Shown piece after piece: positions 47,562-58,110 of a stretch of 64,000 nt of DNA. This DNA is from Ceratobasidium sp. AG-K. Taxonomy: Eukaryota > Basidiomycota > Agaricomycetes > Cantharellales > Ceratobasidiaceae. The DNA is taken from the NCBI GenBank assembly GCA_037039685.1, contig JAWNGF010000003.1, positions 1-64,000 of the forward strand, written 5' to 3'. Within the stretch, counting starts at the first letter, position 1. Every line of letters starts with the position of its first letter. The translations under genes and the position numbers were made by a program. Under the pieces are notes generated by a model. It had not been told where the DNA came from, did not search any database, and saw only the letters and a list, made by a program, of their open reading frames with translations.

Positions 47562-47636
47562 GGGGATGAGCACTGATGAGGTGTCATACCAAAAGCGCTA
47601 GTATACGTTGTGTGCTAGCCCTTTGCTTTCATCCCC
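47562..47636 (+). ncRNA. Hammerhead ribozyme, copy 4, probably inactive
   Basis: Same layout, but the core reads ACCAAAAGCG where the others read ACCGAAAGCG, so G12, the general-base guanine, has become A. The stem III apex is TATAC/GTGTG instead of TTCAC/GTGTG, and still pairs. It is the last unit of the array, followed by unrelated sequence. Confidence 0.82.
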
Positions 47637-47697
47637 ACTTCGCTCGTGCTCGCTGCGCTTCGCACTCGCTCCGTTCCATCCCGTTCCTAACCTAAAC

Positions 47698-48065
47698 TGA
47701 GTGTCATGTAGATGCAAGTCCAGAGTAAAATGGTGGCTGGAGGGAAAAAAACATGGGCATGTGACCAAAATTGCAGCATGCCAAGGATGGCAGGGTGAAA
47801 TTTTCGATATTTGGGGAATAGCTCAACAACCTACTAGACAACTTGCCTTGAAATTTTAACTGAAAGATCTGATAGCTATGACATATCGTATTGATGACCG
47901 CGATTCTTCGATTCCCATCATGAAAAATATTACATAGCAATATTTCTCCACCACCCTGTAGGTGTTGAATCTACTATGCTTATCAATCACACTACGGAGC
48001 ATTATCCTACAGTTCAAGACACGAAATTCATACCAAAGAATAAAACAACGTTGCCCCTTGCAGCA
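47698..48065. other. AT-rich spacer, no gene seen
   Basis: Region between the ribozyme array and the 3' end of the F-box gene. No signal recognised. Confidence 0.45.
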
Positions 48066-49845
48066 CTAAGGCCAGGCCACCTCAGTGAGATGACATCGCC
48101 GCTTGCTCTCCGCTGATATGTGCATCTGCAATTGTTGCAATCGTACAACATCGCGCATGTAGTCGTGCGTCATCCGCGGCGTCGTGCTTGGCCTTATCAT
48201 CACAAGGTCTACGCTGCCCCATAAAGCGGTGAGGTACCTGGTACAAGCGTTTCAGTCGGTCATTGCTGTAGCAACCAATCAATGATTGACTCACATTGCA
48301 AACAAACGTATCTGTATCCTGTCAACCTTACCAAGCACGAAAGTACCTTCAAAGAGTAGCGTTTGACGTGATACTGGGCGTTCGAGCACTTCTCGCTGAA
48401 GGCCGACATAGACCGAACTGTCTTCGAGAGGGTACAACGCTACGCCTAGCGTGTGTAGCAAAGGACGGTCTCTAGCGAACAGTAGCAGGTCACGCATCGT
48501 TGCGCGCTGTTGATGCAACACCAGTGTGTGCAGCCCCTGGAGTCTACCATGGAAAACTGCGCAGTCGTCTGCACCTGCGATGTTGAAGGCATTAAATACG
48601 AGACGCTTCAGTGGCAGGCGCACGATTTTATACAGGCTTTCGGCCCTTAACGAAAAGACACCAGGCGCATCAGGATACGTGAAGCTGAGGTCGACGAGGT
48701 GTGTCGCATTGGTGCCAAGGAGCTCTAAGCACCGCTCGAGACGGGTGACCTCACGACCAGCGGGGTCATTCAACACCGGTGCCATAACGACATTAAACAA
48801 CTTGACGTTGCACACGAGTGGACCACAGGTGAGAGTCTCGATGATTTGACAGGGCGTCGGATTTAGCAAGTAAAGGGATTCGAGGGAAGGAAAGGGATCG
48901 CTACGTCGGAAGGCGAATGTCGTTTTGTTGCGATAAGCCTCCGGGAAGTCACTGTGCCTGAACACAAAATCAATCGTGAAGCTTCTCAAACGCCCAAGGT
49001 TGCCTATGGTGCCAACCATGACATCGTCAATGACCGTACAGCTGAGGGCGAGATCTGTAAGTCCTGCGAAACTATCGGTCGAGAAGGCAGTGCGGATAGA
49101 GATAAGAGGATTGTGACCGGGGTAATGGCGGGTGCCCCTGCCAAATATCTTCAGCGTCGTTGGCGATGCTTCTGTCGTGCAAAGGCATTGCAGGATAGTG
49201 GCCACGTCGGTGAGAGAGACGTACGGTACACCATACGCACTCGGTGAGTCGGTCTGGAAGACGAGAGATTGGAGCGTTGGGCCAATCAACCAGCGTAACC
49301 AGTTGACGATACTACGGTCGACGGTGCCGTCGGGCCCGTACGACGAGAAACAAGTGCCCGGCTGCTTGCGCGTGACCGTCAATGATCGCAATTGTGGGAG
49401 CGGGGAGGGCATATTGGCGAACGAGGCGGCTTGGCCAGACCACGCATACCTGACAACTGGATCGGCATATAGCTCCATGGCCATGCAATGTCTGCCGAAA
49501 CGGTTCTCGAAAGCTTTGATAACCTCTTTAGATATATCTGGGGTAATGACCTTGACGTCGTAGTTACCGTTAGCACAACAATCGATACCAGCTCACGCGT
49601 GAATGACGCACCGGCACAATAGGATGCCTACCCGACAGTGGCCGCGAAGGTAGTCGAGGGAGGGGATGTTCGATTATGCTGGCCAACAATGCGCATACGG
49701 AAGGAAATCTCTTCCAGAGGACGGGGCTGAGAATCTCGTGCATCTCTCTGCTGACACGGGTAAAGTTGGCGAGATCCTTCAAATCAATGTATGATACGAT
49801 GATCAGAAAAACATCGGGCATCGTAATAACGGATGTAGACAACAT
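48066..49845 (-). CDS. F-box/LRR-like protein 1
   Basis: Exons 49,632-49,845, 48,295-49,537 and 48,066-48,237 (minus strand) sum to 1,629 nt and encode 542 residues, one more than F-box protein 2. The N-terminus is an F-box-like segment (MPDVFLIIVSYIDLKDLANFTRVSREMHEI..WKRFPSV). The body has leucine-rich segments typical of fungal F-box proteins (LPQLRSLTV, FAGLTDLALS, LGRLRSFTIDF, FPSLESLYLL, LHTLVLHQ). The last exon (HDYMRDVVRLQQLQMHIS) matches the last exon of protein 2. F-box proteins recruit substrates to SCF ubiquitin ligases through Skp1; the substrate is unknown. The gene is divergent from protein 2, with 454 bp between starts. Confidence 0.85.
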
Positions 49846-50299
49846 GTCGGAGCAAAGTATGCCACAGATATCGGAAATTTGGCAAGAATAACGGGCGAGA
49901 GCGTGAATAATGGCAAGAGCAGTAGTACCTTGCTTTTAACTAAAGTAGTGCTGCCAAGTGGCTTCCGCCCGTATGGTCTGTTTTGACGCGTGCCGCATGG
50001 AGGTGTTCTTGGGCCATTGAACAATAAATATGGTCCAAGTGATGTGGAGGTCCTCCTTATCGTACATGACATCTTTCCGCGGGCACATTCGATTGGCTAT
50101 TATTCATTGTCTTGGCCACTATGATTTGGCTCACACTACAAACCACTTGTGTGACGACGGCCCTATTGATTAAAGTGTGGTCACGGAGATTCTTATAATC
50201 GCGTTGTGTTCTCTTAAAATCCCCCTCCCGGCCACCGTCCTACCCGCACGTGCCGCCCACCTCCCGCCACACCAATACTAGTCTACTCGACAAATAATC
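49846..50299. other. Shared promoter region of F-box genes 1 and 2
   Basis: Divergent intergenic segment. No clear TATA box; a pyrimidine-rich tract precedes 50,300. Confidence 0.4.
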
Positions 50300-52091
50300 A
50301 TGAATATCGCTCGTGTGTTCAAGGATGCATCATTCATCCATCAGCTCTCGCTTAACTGCTCCTACAACGACCAATGCGCACTGTCTCAGGTCAACACTGT
50401 CGCTTGGGATGTACTACGGTTGTGTGTCGGTCGCCGCGTTTCTGGCATCGAGCATGTGCTCCGTGCGCTGTACGAAACATCGTTACCACCGTTGGAAAAT
50501 GCAGGCGTCCCGGTAAGTCATCCCATCACTTTTATCGAACGTTCAATACGCTTACAGTCACATCAACTCTCAGGTGCACTTGCTCTCAAGCGTACCCACG
50601 AATATTTTCAACTCCTTTCGCAACAATGAAGCACCATACATTCTTGAGCTAAAGTATTACTCTCACTCCTGTCACTGGTACCAATACACGACCGATCCCT
50701 GGAACAACAGTCTATTTTCTTCGCCGTTGTTACCCAATCTCGAGACCTTGAACTTTACTCGCAGCTCGCATCGTATTCACAACCTCGATACTGGCGAGCT
50801 CGATAACGATCCATCGATCGCGGGCGCAATCCGGGCGTTGGCCGGCCGTCGGCTACGCTGTCTTTTGATCGACGGTCCGATTAACGGAAGTCGTGCTTTC
50901 CTATCCTTGACGCAGGCGCTCGACGTGCTCGACGCCATACATCCCAGAGCACGTCTGACCGATCTGGAGCTACTCGCTCACCGGACGATATGCGACTCTA
51001 TGGATGGCAGGACTCCTGACGGAGCGATCGCGGCCATCCGTTCTAAATTTGCCACGTCAAGGTCGCTCGCGCATATAACCAATCTGTGCCTGTGCTCAAC
51101 GTCGATAAGCTACGACCTGCTGTTGACGATCGGCCGACTATCCGCACTCACTTCCTTCACGATCAAGTTCCCACACTGTTCCAGCCGCTCGTTTCGCGAC
51201 TTTGTACCTTGCGAGCTTGATGACCAGATCCGTCGCGAATATTTCTGCTCACTTAAAAGCATACATCTCGAGGACGTACCCGGCCACCTGCTCATTCGGC
51301 TCCTCCAATGCGGTATCCCAGTTTTCAATGCTGCTTCGGCCGATTTTGTTATGCGCACCTCTTTCTCGTACGATCAATACGACCCGATATCTCTTTGCTG
51401 GCGAAAAAAGCCAGTGACACCCTCGAGGATTTCACGTTCACGTTCCCTCGCGTTATGCTAGATGGTGTATCCTCGTGCTACCAGATGTCGACCGAATCGC
51501 TAAAGAGTCTTGCAGCGCTGCCACTGAAGCGCCTGCGCTTGAACAACGTGCAGTTCAAAGGATATACGAGCTTAGCCCCTCTTCGCGGACTGTTCGGTGG
51601 ACTGGTAGAGCTCCATTGTCGGCAGCAGCGTGCGTCGATGGAGGATATAATAACCATCGCACGCGAGCGCAAATCGCTTCGCGTCCTCGCCGTCACGCTA
51701 CCCCTACTCTCGCCGTCACTAGAGCTGCCCATCTGGCACGGCGAACGCTCTTCAACGTCTCTTCGTTGCGAGGCGAACTTTAGGTTTCAAGGCGTGACGC
51801 ATGAGTGGGTTCGTCGCTTTTCACGGTAAGTCCATGCTCCCGATGCCGGCTTGTATGTACTGAATTGATTTCACAAACATCAGCTGGCTGTTGGCCATGT
51901 TTCCGCACTTTGAGCCGGTCGCAACAGCGAACTTGAACCTGCCGACAACAAATGACGCGCCGTCAAGGGAGACGGTCGATGACCTCCGGAGCATGGCTGC
52001 GTTGCAATACATGATTATATTCATCTCTCACACGACCGACGTGGTTGTTTCCGACGATTCCTTGGCCTTTGCTTGCTCTGTCAATCGATAA
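50300..52091 (+). CDS. F-box/LRR-like protein 2
   Basis: Exons 50,300-50,512, 50,574-51,367, 51,415-51,825 and 51,884-52,091 sum to 1,626 nt and encode 541 residues. The 47 nt second intron (GTACGA..CCAG) is inferred to repair a frame change, and the total then stays in frame. The N-terminus (VFKDASFIHQLSL..DQCALSQVNTVAWDVL) is a weak F-box-like helix set. Leucine-rich segments follow (LLPNLETLNFT, LTDLELLAH, ISYDLLLTIGRLSALTSF, LKSLAALPLKRLRL, GLVELHCRQQRASMEDI). Phrases such as HLVDLSFTYP in protein 1 and TLEDFTFTFP here confirm homology. Likely an SCF substrate adaptor; the substrate is unknown. Confidence 0.83.
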
Positions 52092-52566
52092 GAGTGTACA
52101 TAGGAATAGTCTATACATTGATAATTCGAAGTATGTGCCAACTGTATCCTTACACCTACTAGACAGCAAAGTTTTCGACGACAGGCGGGTGGCATGGGTC
52201 AGCTTTGAATTTGAATTATAAAGTGGGCGGGCCGTCACAAAAAACCCGCCGGGAGTAAGTAGCGCTGATTGGCGCCAACTAGCACGTTAGCGCAAGTATC
52301 AACCCGGGCCCTTGTTACTAGCCGTGTTCCAAGCAAATTAGAAGCCAGTTACAGCATGGGATCCAAATCCGCGTACATCGATCTAAGTAGGACCTCGTAT
52401 ATCTCCCGTGCAATAACTAACAGAGGGTAAGTGTCAATTGGCGTCGGTTCAGGCACGATTTTTGGCCAGCTGGCTCTCGGCCACTCTGTGCTTTGCAATC
52501 CTTGTAGCATGGAAATTCAATCATATTTACTTGATATAATCATGTCTGCACATAGAGGTTTTGACA
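52092..52566. other. Spacer, no gene seen
   Basis: Ends at the left edge of the MITE-like element. No signal recognised. Confidence 0.45.
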
Positions 52567-52952
52567 ACTCAAGCAAATCCGTCGGTTCTCTTTTGGGCTC
52601 GTGAGCACCGATTTGCTTGTGCGTGCTCGCTTAGGTGGCATCTATAAAACTGGATTTTTACTACTGGGAAGAGGGAAGTGGACGGAGCGCTCCCGAGTCC
52701 TCCCAACTCCTCCCAAGTTTACATAACATCTCCCGAGCTCCTTGGGAGAAGTCACGTGAATCAGGGAGGGCTTGGGAGGACTCGGGAGCGCTCCCTCCAC
52801 ATCCCCCTTCCAGGTAGGAAAACCCAGTTTTATAGATGCGTATAGGAGCACCAATTGCACAGCACCACTCGGGTGCTCCTGAGTGCTCCTTTACCCAAGC
52901 GAGCACGTATGAGCAAACCGGCGCTCGTTAGCGTCAGAGGATTTTAGTGACG
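52567..52952. mobile_element. MITE-A copy 1, interrupted by MITE-B
   Basis: ACTCAAGCAAATCCGTCGG to GTCAGAGG..GTGACG matches the copy at 60,768-60,946 almost base for base, but is split at GCTCGCTTAGGT by a 202 bp insert. The element is itself a fold-back: TTTGCTTGTGCGTGCTCGCT pairs with AGCGAGCACGTATGAGCAAA. It has no coding capacity. Confidence 0.85.
52638..52839. mobile_element. MITE-B, 202 bp fold-back nested in MITE-A
   Basis: Ends GCATCTATAAAACTGG and CCAGTTTTATAGATGC are exact inverses. The arms stay complementary inward (GGAGCGCTCCCGAGTCCTCCC with its inverse), so nearly the whole element folds back. Insertion into MITE-A shows it moved later. The target duplication is unclear: GTG on the left, GTA on the right. 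Confidence 0.85.
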
Positions 52953-54183
52953 AATCAAAAGCACAATCAGCGTCATTCACGAGATTCGCCAGAGCAGCCA
53001 CGTTCTGCCGACAACACTTGCACTCAGTATGAATCCATGGAGCAGATCTGAGGCTCTCTTACCCTATAACAACGCGGCCGTGCGCAGGACTTGAATTTCG
53101 CCACTAAACGTGCATGTTAGCATTTTTAAAAGCGGGGTGCGTGCAGGTAAACACACCAGGAGGCTGTGGCTTATTGAATTCTTAACAGAGTTAGTAACTG
53201 AAGCGCGGGGGTGAGGATATGTCTTACTGCGGAGGGGATCGATTGGCACTGGTGATTGGGGACGTTGAATACCAGTCCCCGAGGGGTGATGCTTTAAGCG
53301 GCCTGCGGTAGCTGGCCCGTGCGCATCAGACCCATGGAGCGTCCAGCGTCTCCCGAGGAGTCATCGGCCACATGGCGGCTTGGTCGTGAGAGACTTAGTC
53401 GAATGACCCAACGCTTATCTTCGAATTCCCCTGCCCTCCGAGCTCGCCTGGGAAGATACGGGGCCTTTTGCTGTCACAACGGTAACTTGAATATGCGTGA
53501 ACACATCGAACAGGCCACAGTGAGTGCTCCCTATTGACGCACACTTGTTGTTTCTCAGCGAAAACCGCAGTGCTAATTGAGACTCACAAGGGCTCGTTTA
53601 CGCAAACGAGCCCTTACTAGCACGTGCGGTTTTTGCTGAGTTGGCTGATGCGATCAAATTAGATTCCCTTTTGCGAACACGACGCCGATTAGCACCATCC
53701 TAGCACGAGACCCTGTTGGTTAGGCCGAATTTGTTGTCGAGAATTTACCGTGCTAAGTTAGCACTTGACATATTTGTGACGTCACCTGTGTGAGTACCTT
53801 TGTGCATCGTGCACTAACCACGGCCCCTTGTGTATTTAGCTTTGCTTCGAATGCGCCTCGTTCCGTCCGCTGTACAGTTGGCCAATCGTTTACATTGAGC
53901 CAAGGTCGGTCCCGAAACACAGCTTTGAACGGGAGTTAAGATAATGTTCATAGCCCGCGCGTGTCTAGCAGTGACACGGTAAATCACTTACACTCGCACT
54001 TGCAGCTTTGCTTGCAATGACAAACGCACCTTGACCCCTCACGTCCCTGCACGCATGCATTTGTGATAATATAACCGCTAAAAAAAGTGCCAGCGTTCTC
54101 AATTACCTACAGCAAGGACTGAGAGAACTATATACTGTAGCTCGACATACAAGGACTACTGCCCGATACATAGTGCGGGTGTG
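52953..54183. other. Spacer, one hairpin element, no gene seen
   Basis: Apart from the hairpin at 53,554-53,640 there are only short open frames. One at 53,319-53,537 encodes Arg/Ser-rich sequence without recognisable content. Confidence 0.45.
53554..53640. repeat. 87 bp hairpin element
   Basis: CTCAGCGAAAACCGCAGTGCTA pairs with TAGCACGTGCGGTTTTTGCTGAG, and at the apex AAGGGCTCGTTT pairs perfectly with AAACGAGCCCTT around ACGC. It resembles a tiny MITE or a strong RNA hairpin. Confidence 0.8.
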
Positions 54184-55583
54184 TTACATATTAAACGGTG
54201 TCAAAAAGGCATCGAACGGATTGCTAGGTGGTGCAGGATGATGTGGCCATCGAAGTACCTTGAGGTCGTTGGGCACGCCGTTGGGTGTCGCACAGTGGTC
54301 GTCGCCCTTGTGTTTTACGTTGACAAGTGTCATGTTGATACGTGGTGCACGCTTAAGATAATCAAAACAGCTATCATCGAGCGGATACGGTGTGCATGCA
54401 AGGGGATAGCCAAACCACAGGTGCACGAGCCGTGATAGCTGCGGTTCCACCAGGCGCCGAAATAGTATCGGGAGCCTAAGGTTGGCCTGCAGGTCAGTAC
54501 CCAAATCGATGCGTGCTTCCTCGAGACGTGTCGCTAAACCCGGGTACCCAAGCAGGTTGGTGACATACACCGGTGACGCGTTGCTAAGTTCAATCTTGCG
54601 CACGGACGGGAAGGGAGTATCGTAATCATGAGAAACAGTGGCGAGGTCGTCGAGCGCGTAATCCTGTTTCGCCAATGGAAAGTGAAGAATGAGATGACGG
54701 AGAGCAGGCAAGGTCGCAATGGCTTTAATGGTGTTGACGTTGATCATGTTGAAACCAAGGCCCAAGGTCGTTAGCGTGCGCAACGCCACCTTGGCGCGCA
54801 GGTGATGAGCCAAGGCATGCAACTGGCTTTGACGTCTGGCACTACGAGGGTCGTCAAAGTCGTCGTCAAAGTCGTAACCAAAGACTTGAAGTGTTCTTCG
54901 CTCATGATTCCCCGTGCAAAATACCGCAATGGCTGCCACCGCGCTGTCAAAAGCGAGCCAAGGAACATCATCCTGCCCTGAGCCACTAAACACGAGGTGC
55001 TGTAACCCGGTGCCGGCCAATGCCTTTACCCAGATCGGTATCGATTCGTCCATAGACAACGTGCCGAGTTCGTCGACGCTCTGAAAAGCCAAAGTATGGA
55101 GGTTGGGGAGCACTCCACGAAGCAACTCAGGTAAAGGCGATGTTGCCGTGCTGGTAGAGTGGTAATTGCGATGGGGTAAAAGGGGTACCTCAACAATCCG
55201 GATTTGTTGACCAAAAAAAAGCAGACGTTGTCGTATGCGTGCCATCTCTAGTTGAGTCGTGTTGAAGGGCCGAGGAATATTTATCTGCGTCATTGTACGA
55301 TCATTAATCACGCGATAGCCTATAGGATGCGTTAACACCCGAAACTTACCAGTGGCTGATGGCTGTCGAACAGTGGAAGTTGGTATTGTAAACCAAGCTG
55401 TACAAGTTTGTCAAAGCCTCTCACGCGATCATGGGTTATACCGGCGAGCGCCCTGTAAAAGACTTTACAAATACGTAAAAGTACGAGGCGAGTTGGTAGG
55501 TCACTGTAGTCAAGGATGAGGGCGAGGAGCTCAGGAGGCCAAGTGAGCAAGCTGCAGGCTGACTTATTCATTGCGATTAACAT
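54184..55583 (-). CDS. F-box/LRR-like protein 3
   Basis: Exons 55,350-55,583 and 54,184-55,284 (minus strand; intron GTAAGT..CGCAG, 65 nt) sum to 1,335 nt and encode 444 residues. A canonical F-box-like N-terminus is visible: LTWPPELLALILDYSDLPTRLVLLRICKVFYRAL. Leucine-rich segments follow (LPNLHTLAF, LRTLTTLGLGFNMI, LPALRHLILHFP, FPSVRKIELS, LSRLVHLWFGYP). The short acidic run DFDDDFDDP lies mid-protein. It is more distant from proteins 1 and 2 than they are from each other. Probable SCF adaptor; substrate unknown. Confidence 0.85.
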
Positions 55584-57322
55584 AAGCGGGAGTTGGTTAA
55601 GGAAGTAAGCGATTTTGGCGTATTAAGTATAAGCAATACATGGGTCGCAGATGTCTTAAACTCTTCGCATAACAAAGACCTTGGTCAAATAGAAGCTGCC
55701 CCTGGCCACAGTCGCAAACGAAACAATAGCAATGTGGCCAACAAGGGCAAAAGGTCCAACCGGAGCAAGTGGCCCAAACCACAAATGACTATGAGGAAGC
55801 GAACAACTGGTGCGCGCAGGCAACCACCGCAGCCACGCAGCCTTCCCATGCACTAGTAAGACTGTGTGCGCTTTTCCTGTTTTATAATCATATATCCGTC
55901 GACCACATTATTCTTATTCTTATATATGACCGATTGGCCTTGCACCAGACGAGCCAACCAAAGTGGAAGACTGCCAAGGAGCATACAGGCACAGGCAAAG
56001 ATGTAAAAAGAAAGAAGGAAAAAACAGGAAGAAAAAAGGTAAGTGGGATTCCTAAGCGCGCGCAAGTGGCTCATATCTGATTTGGATTGCCTCACCCACG
56101 ACTATCCAACTCCGCGCTCGACATAACTAGCACCTCGTTTTGTCCTTCGCCTGCTTCGTCTCACTCTCGTCTTATTTCGCTTTCCCCTTCTTTCTATCAC
56201 TGAAAGCTTATTTATATACTTATCTTATCAATCCTTCACGTGACCGGTCGACGACTCAAACGCGCGCTCGAACAACAAGGCGATATACTCATCGGCACCA
56301 TGCCTTTTTTGTTTTCAAAAAAAAACAAAAAACAAAAAGAAAACGAATATCATGACCCCGGGATTGCTCGAGAGCACTCCCCAGCCGTGGAGCGCCGGCC
56401 CATTTTGCAGACAGGGACGTGTGATACATATTTAGACCAGGAACCCGTCACCTTCGGCCTGTGTTACGTAAAACGCATGGTGGCCGTAGTTTGATATTCT
56501 CGACCATTGCGACCACCACGACCATGACCATGACCGCGACCACGACCACGATGCGATCGTTCCCTCACGAAGTCGTCAAAACCCTTCGCGCCCACAGTCG
56601 CGCATTCCCGTGCTTGAATAGTAAAAGTTCCCGCAACGACGTGGTCGTGCGTCGACGGGCCTTTATTCGAATGGTTGCATCACTCATCCATCAGGGCTAC
56701 CCAGAGGTAGCGACAGATCTTCCCTCGCAGACGCAAAACCGCTTAGATATTGAAAAGGTACGTCATGTGTCGCTTGCAGACAAGGCCACGATCACGATCA
56801 TGACCACGACCACACTCACCATAATCACCAACCATGTAGCGCGTCCTGAACTGGTTCAATAATAATAATAGCCACGATCGGCGGTGCCGGCGCTCAGGTG
56901 TAAGTATTACACCCCAGATGTCCCATCATTTACTCAAAGCTTCGCCATACGCAGCTCCGTGGATATATTCCAAAAAAGTCTCATCAGACGCGGGCTGTCG
57001 TGGCAAACCGCTCACGCCCGCTATCACGCGTGTCGGGCAACAATCTTCAGATGAGGGCTAAATTGGCAAGCACAAGAATATACCTTGTGCTTAGATCAAC
57101 AATATCTAACGTCTGCTACAGGTGATGATTGTTGAGATTCCGGTACACAGCAAGATGCGTGAACCCGGCGTTGCAAAGTGAAGGGAGGGTACTTGAATGT
57201 TTTATACTGGTGCATCAGATGAATATATACAACTCAGCTTCGTCTTTGTGATCCAGGCAAGTATTTACGTCGACTGGTTCGTTGTAATGGTGGCATACAG
57301 AGCGTCCTGTGAGACACGCTCT
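55584..57322. other. Spacer with short simple repeats, no gene supported
   Basis: Contains a CCACGA/CCATGA 6 bp microsatellite at 56,508-56,552 with a weaker echo at 56,785-56,830, and an AAAACAAAAAAC run near 56,320. Open frames here mostly reflect these repeats. Confidence 0.5.
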
Positions 57323-57545
57323 ACAAAAAGCCCAAAATCTCGTTCGTCTCGTGGGGTCTCGGGATTCAGGGGAGGTGCGCGTCAGGCTCCCAAGCGCTCG
57401 TGATGTCTCGTGAGCCCTCGCGAGATAAGCGCACATTTCGCTATTGATTGCTCGCGAGCCCTCAGGAGCGCTTGGGAGCTGCCACGAGCTCGACGAGCAC
57501 CTCCCATTGATCTCGAGACCACACGAGATTCTTGGGTTTTGCTGA
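57323..57545. mobile_element. MITE-C copy 1 (diverged fold-back)
   Basis: The left end CTACAAAAAGCCCAAAATCTCGT pairs with the right end ACGAGATTCTTGGGTTTTGCTG, and inner phrases CTCCCAAGCGCTC and GAGCGCTTGGGAG are inverses. TCTCG/CTCGTGAG sub-motifs recur throughout. No coding content. Confidence 0.65.
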
Positions 57546-57870
57546 CGCGTTGCGGAACTCTAATTGAACAGTCGCATGTGATTTTTCTTTTTTTGCTTAC
57601 CTCGAAGAAGGTGGATCCTGACCGGCATTAGTGTAGGTGGACTTGTGCTTGACTGCGACATACAAATAACAAGCCAAACGCATAAGTGCATGCCAATTGC
57701 CCCTATACGCGAAGTTTTCACCTCTATCGTTCAGCAACACTTACCGCGATTGATGTACGTACCTTACCATGTGAAAAAATGCAATGGACCAATGCCAAGG
57801 CCGCAGACAGCATAAATATATATAATGCAAGAGGGTGGGTTCGAGTGTCTCGTCTACATAATGGTCGTCA

Positions 57871-58110
57871 GCAAAAACCTGGGATCTCGTATGGTCTCGG
57901 GATCGGGGGACCTTTCTCGTCGAGCTCGTGACAGCTCGTGAGCGCTCACCAGCGGTTATGAGCGGTTACAAGCAGTTAGGAGAAAAATCGGTGCTTATCT
58001 CTTGGGTGCTCATGAGAGGTCACAAGAACTTGGGAGACCAACGAGAAAGGTCCCCGAATCCCGAAGCGTCACGAGCCCGACGAGATTATCGAATTTTTGT
58101 AGAGTGTACT
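57871..58110. mobile_element. MITE-C copy 2 (diverged fold-back)
   Basis: The left end GCAAAAACCTGGGATCTCGT and GGGGGACCTTTCTCGTC pair with GACGAGAAAGG-like sequence and GACGAGATTATCGAATTTTTGTAG on the right. The right end, inverted (CTACAAAAATTCG..ATCTCGT), matches the left end of copy 1, so both belong to one family. Confidence 0.65.

Larger units (their letters stand above)
46257..47697 (+). mobile_element. Tandem hammerhead-ribozyme array, retrozyme-like
   Basis: A unit beginning GGCCGCCGTGCCGCTTAGCG repeats; ribozyme starts lie at 46,313, 46,940, 47,251 and 47,562, spaced 627, 311 and 311. Each unit holds, in order, TATATAAA (TATATATACA in the last copy), a 75 nt type I hammerhead, a CGCTCCGTTCCATCCCG segment ending in CTAACCTAA(C), CCGGCTGCCAAGGATTCG, and a 16 bp palindrome. 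No protein is encoded. Retrozymes of plants and animals are non-autonomous elements with hammerheads in tandem units, whose transcripts self-cleave and circularise. This array has that arrangement; whether it moves is not shown. Copies 2 and 3 are almost identical; outer copies 1 and 4 are more diverged. Confidence 0.78.
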
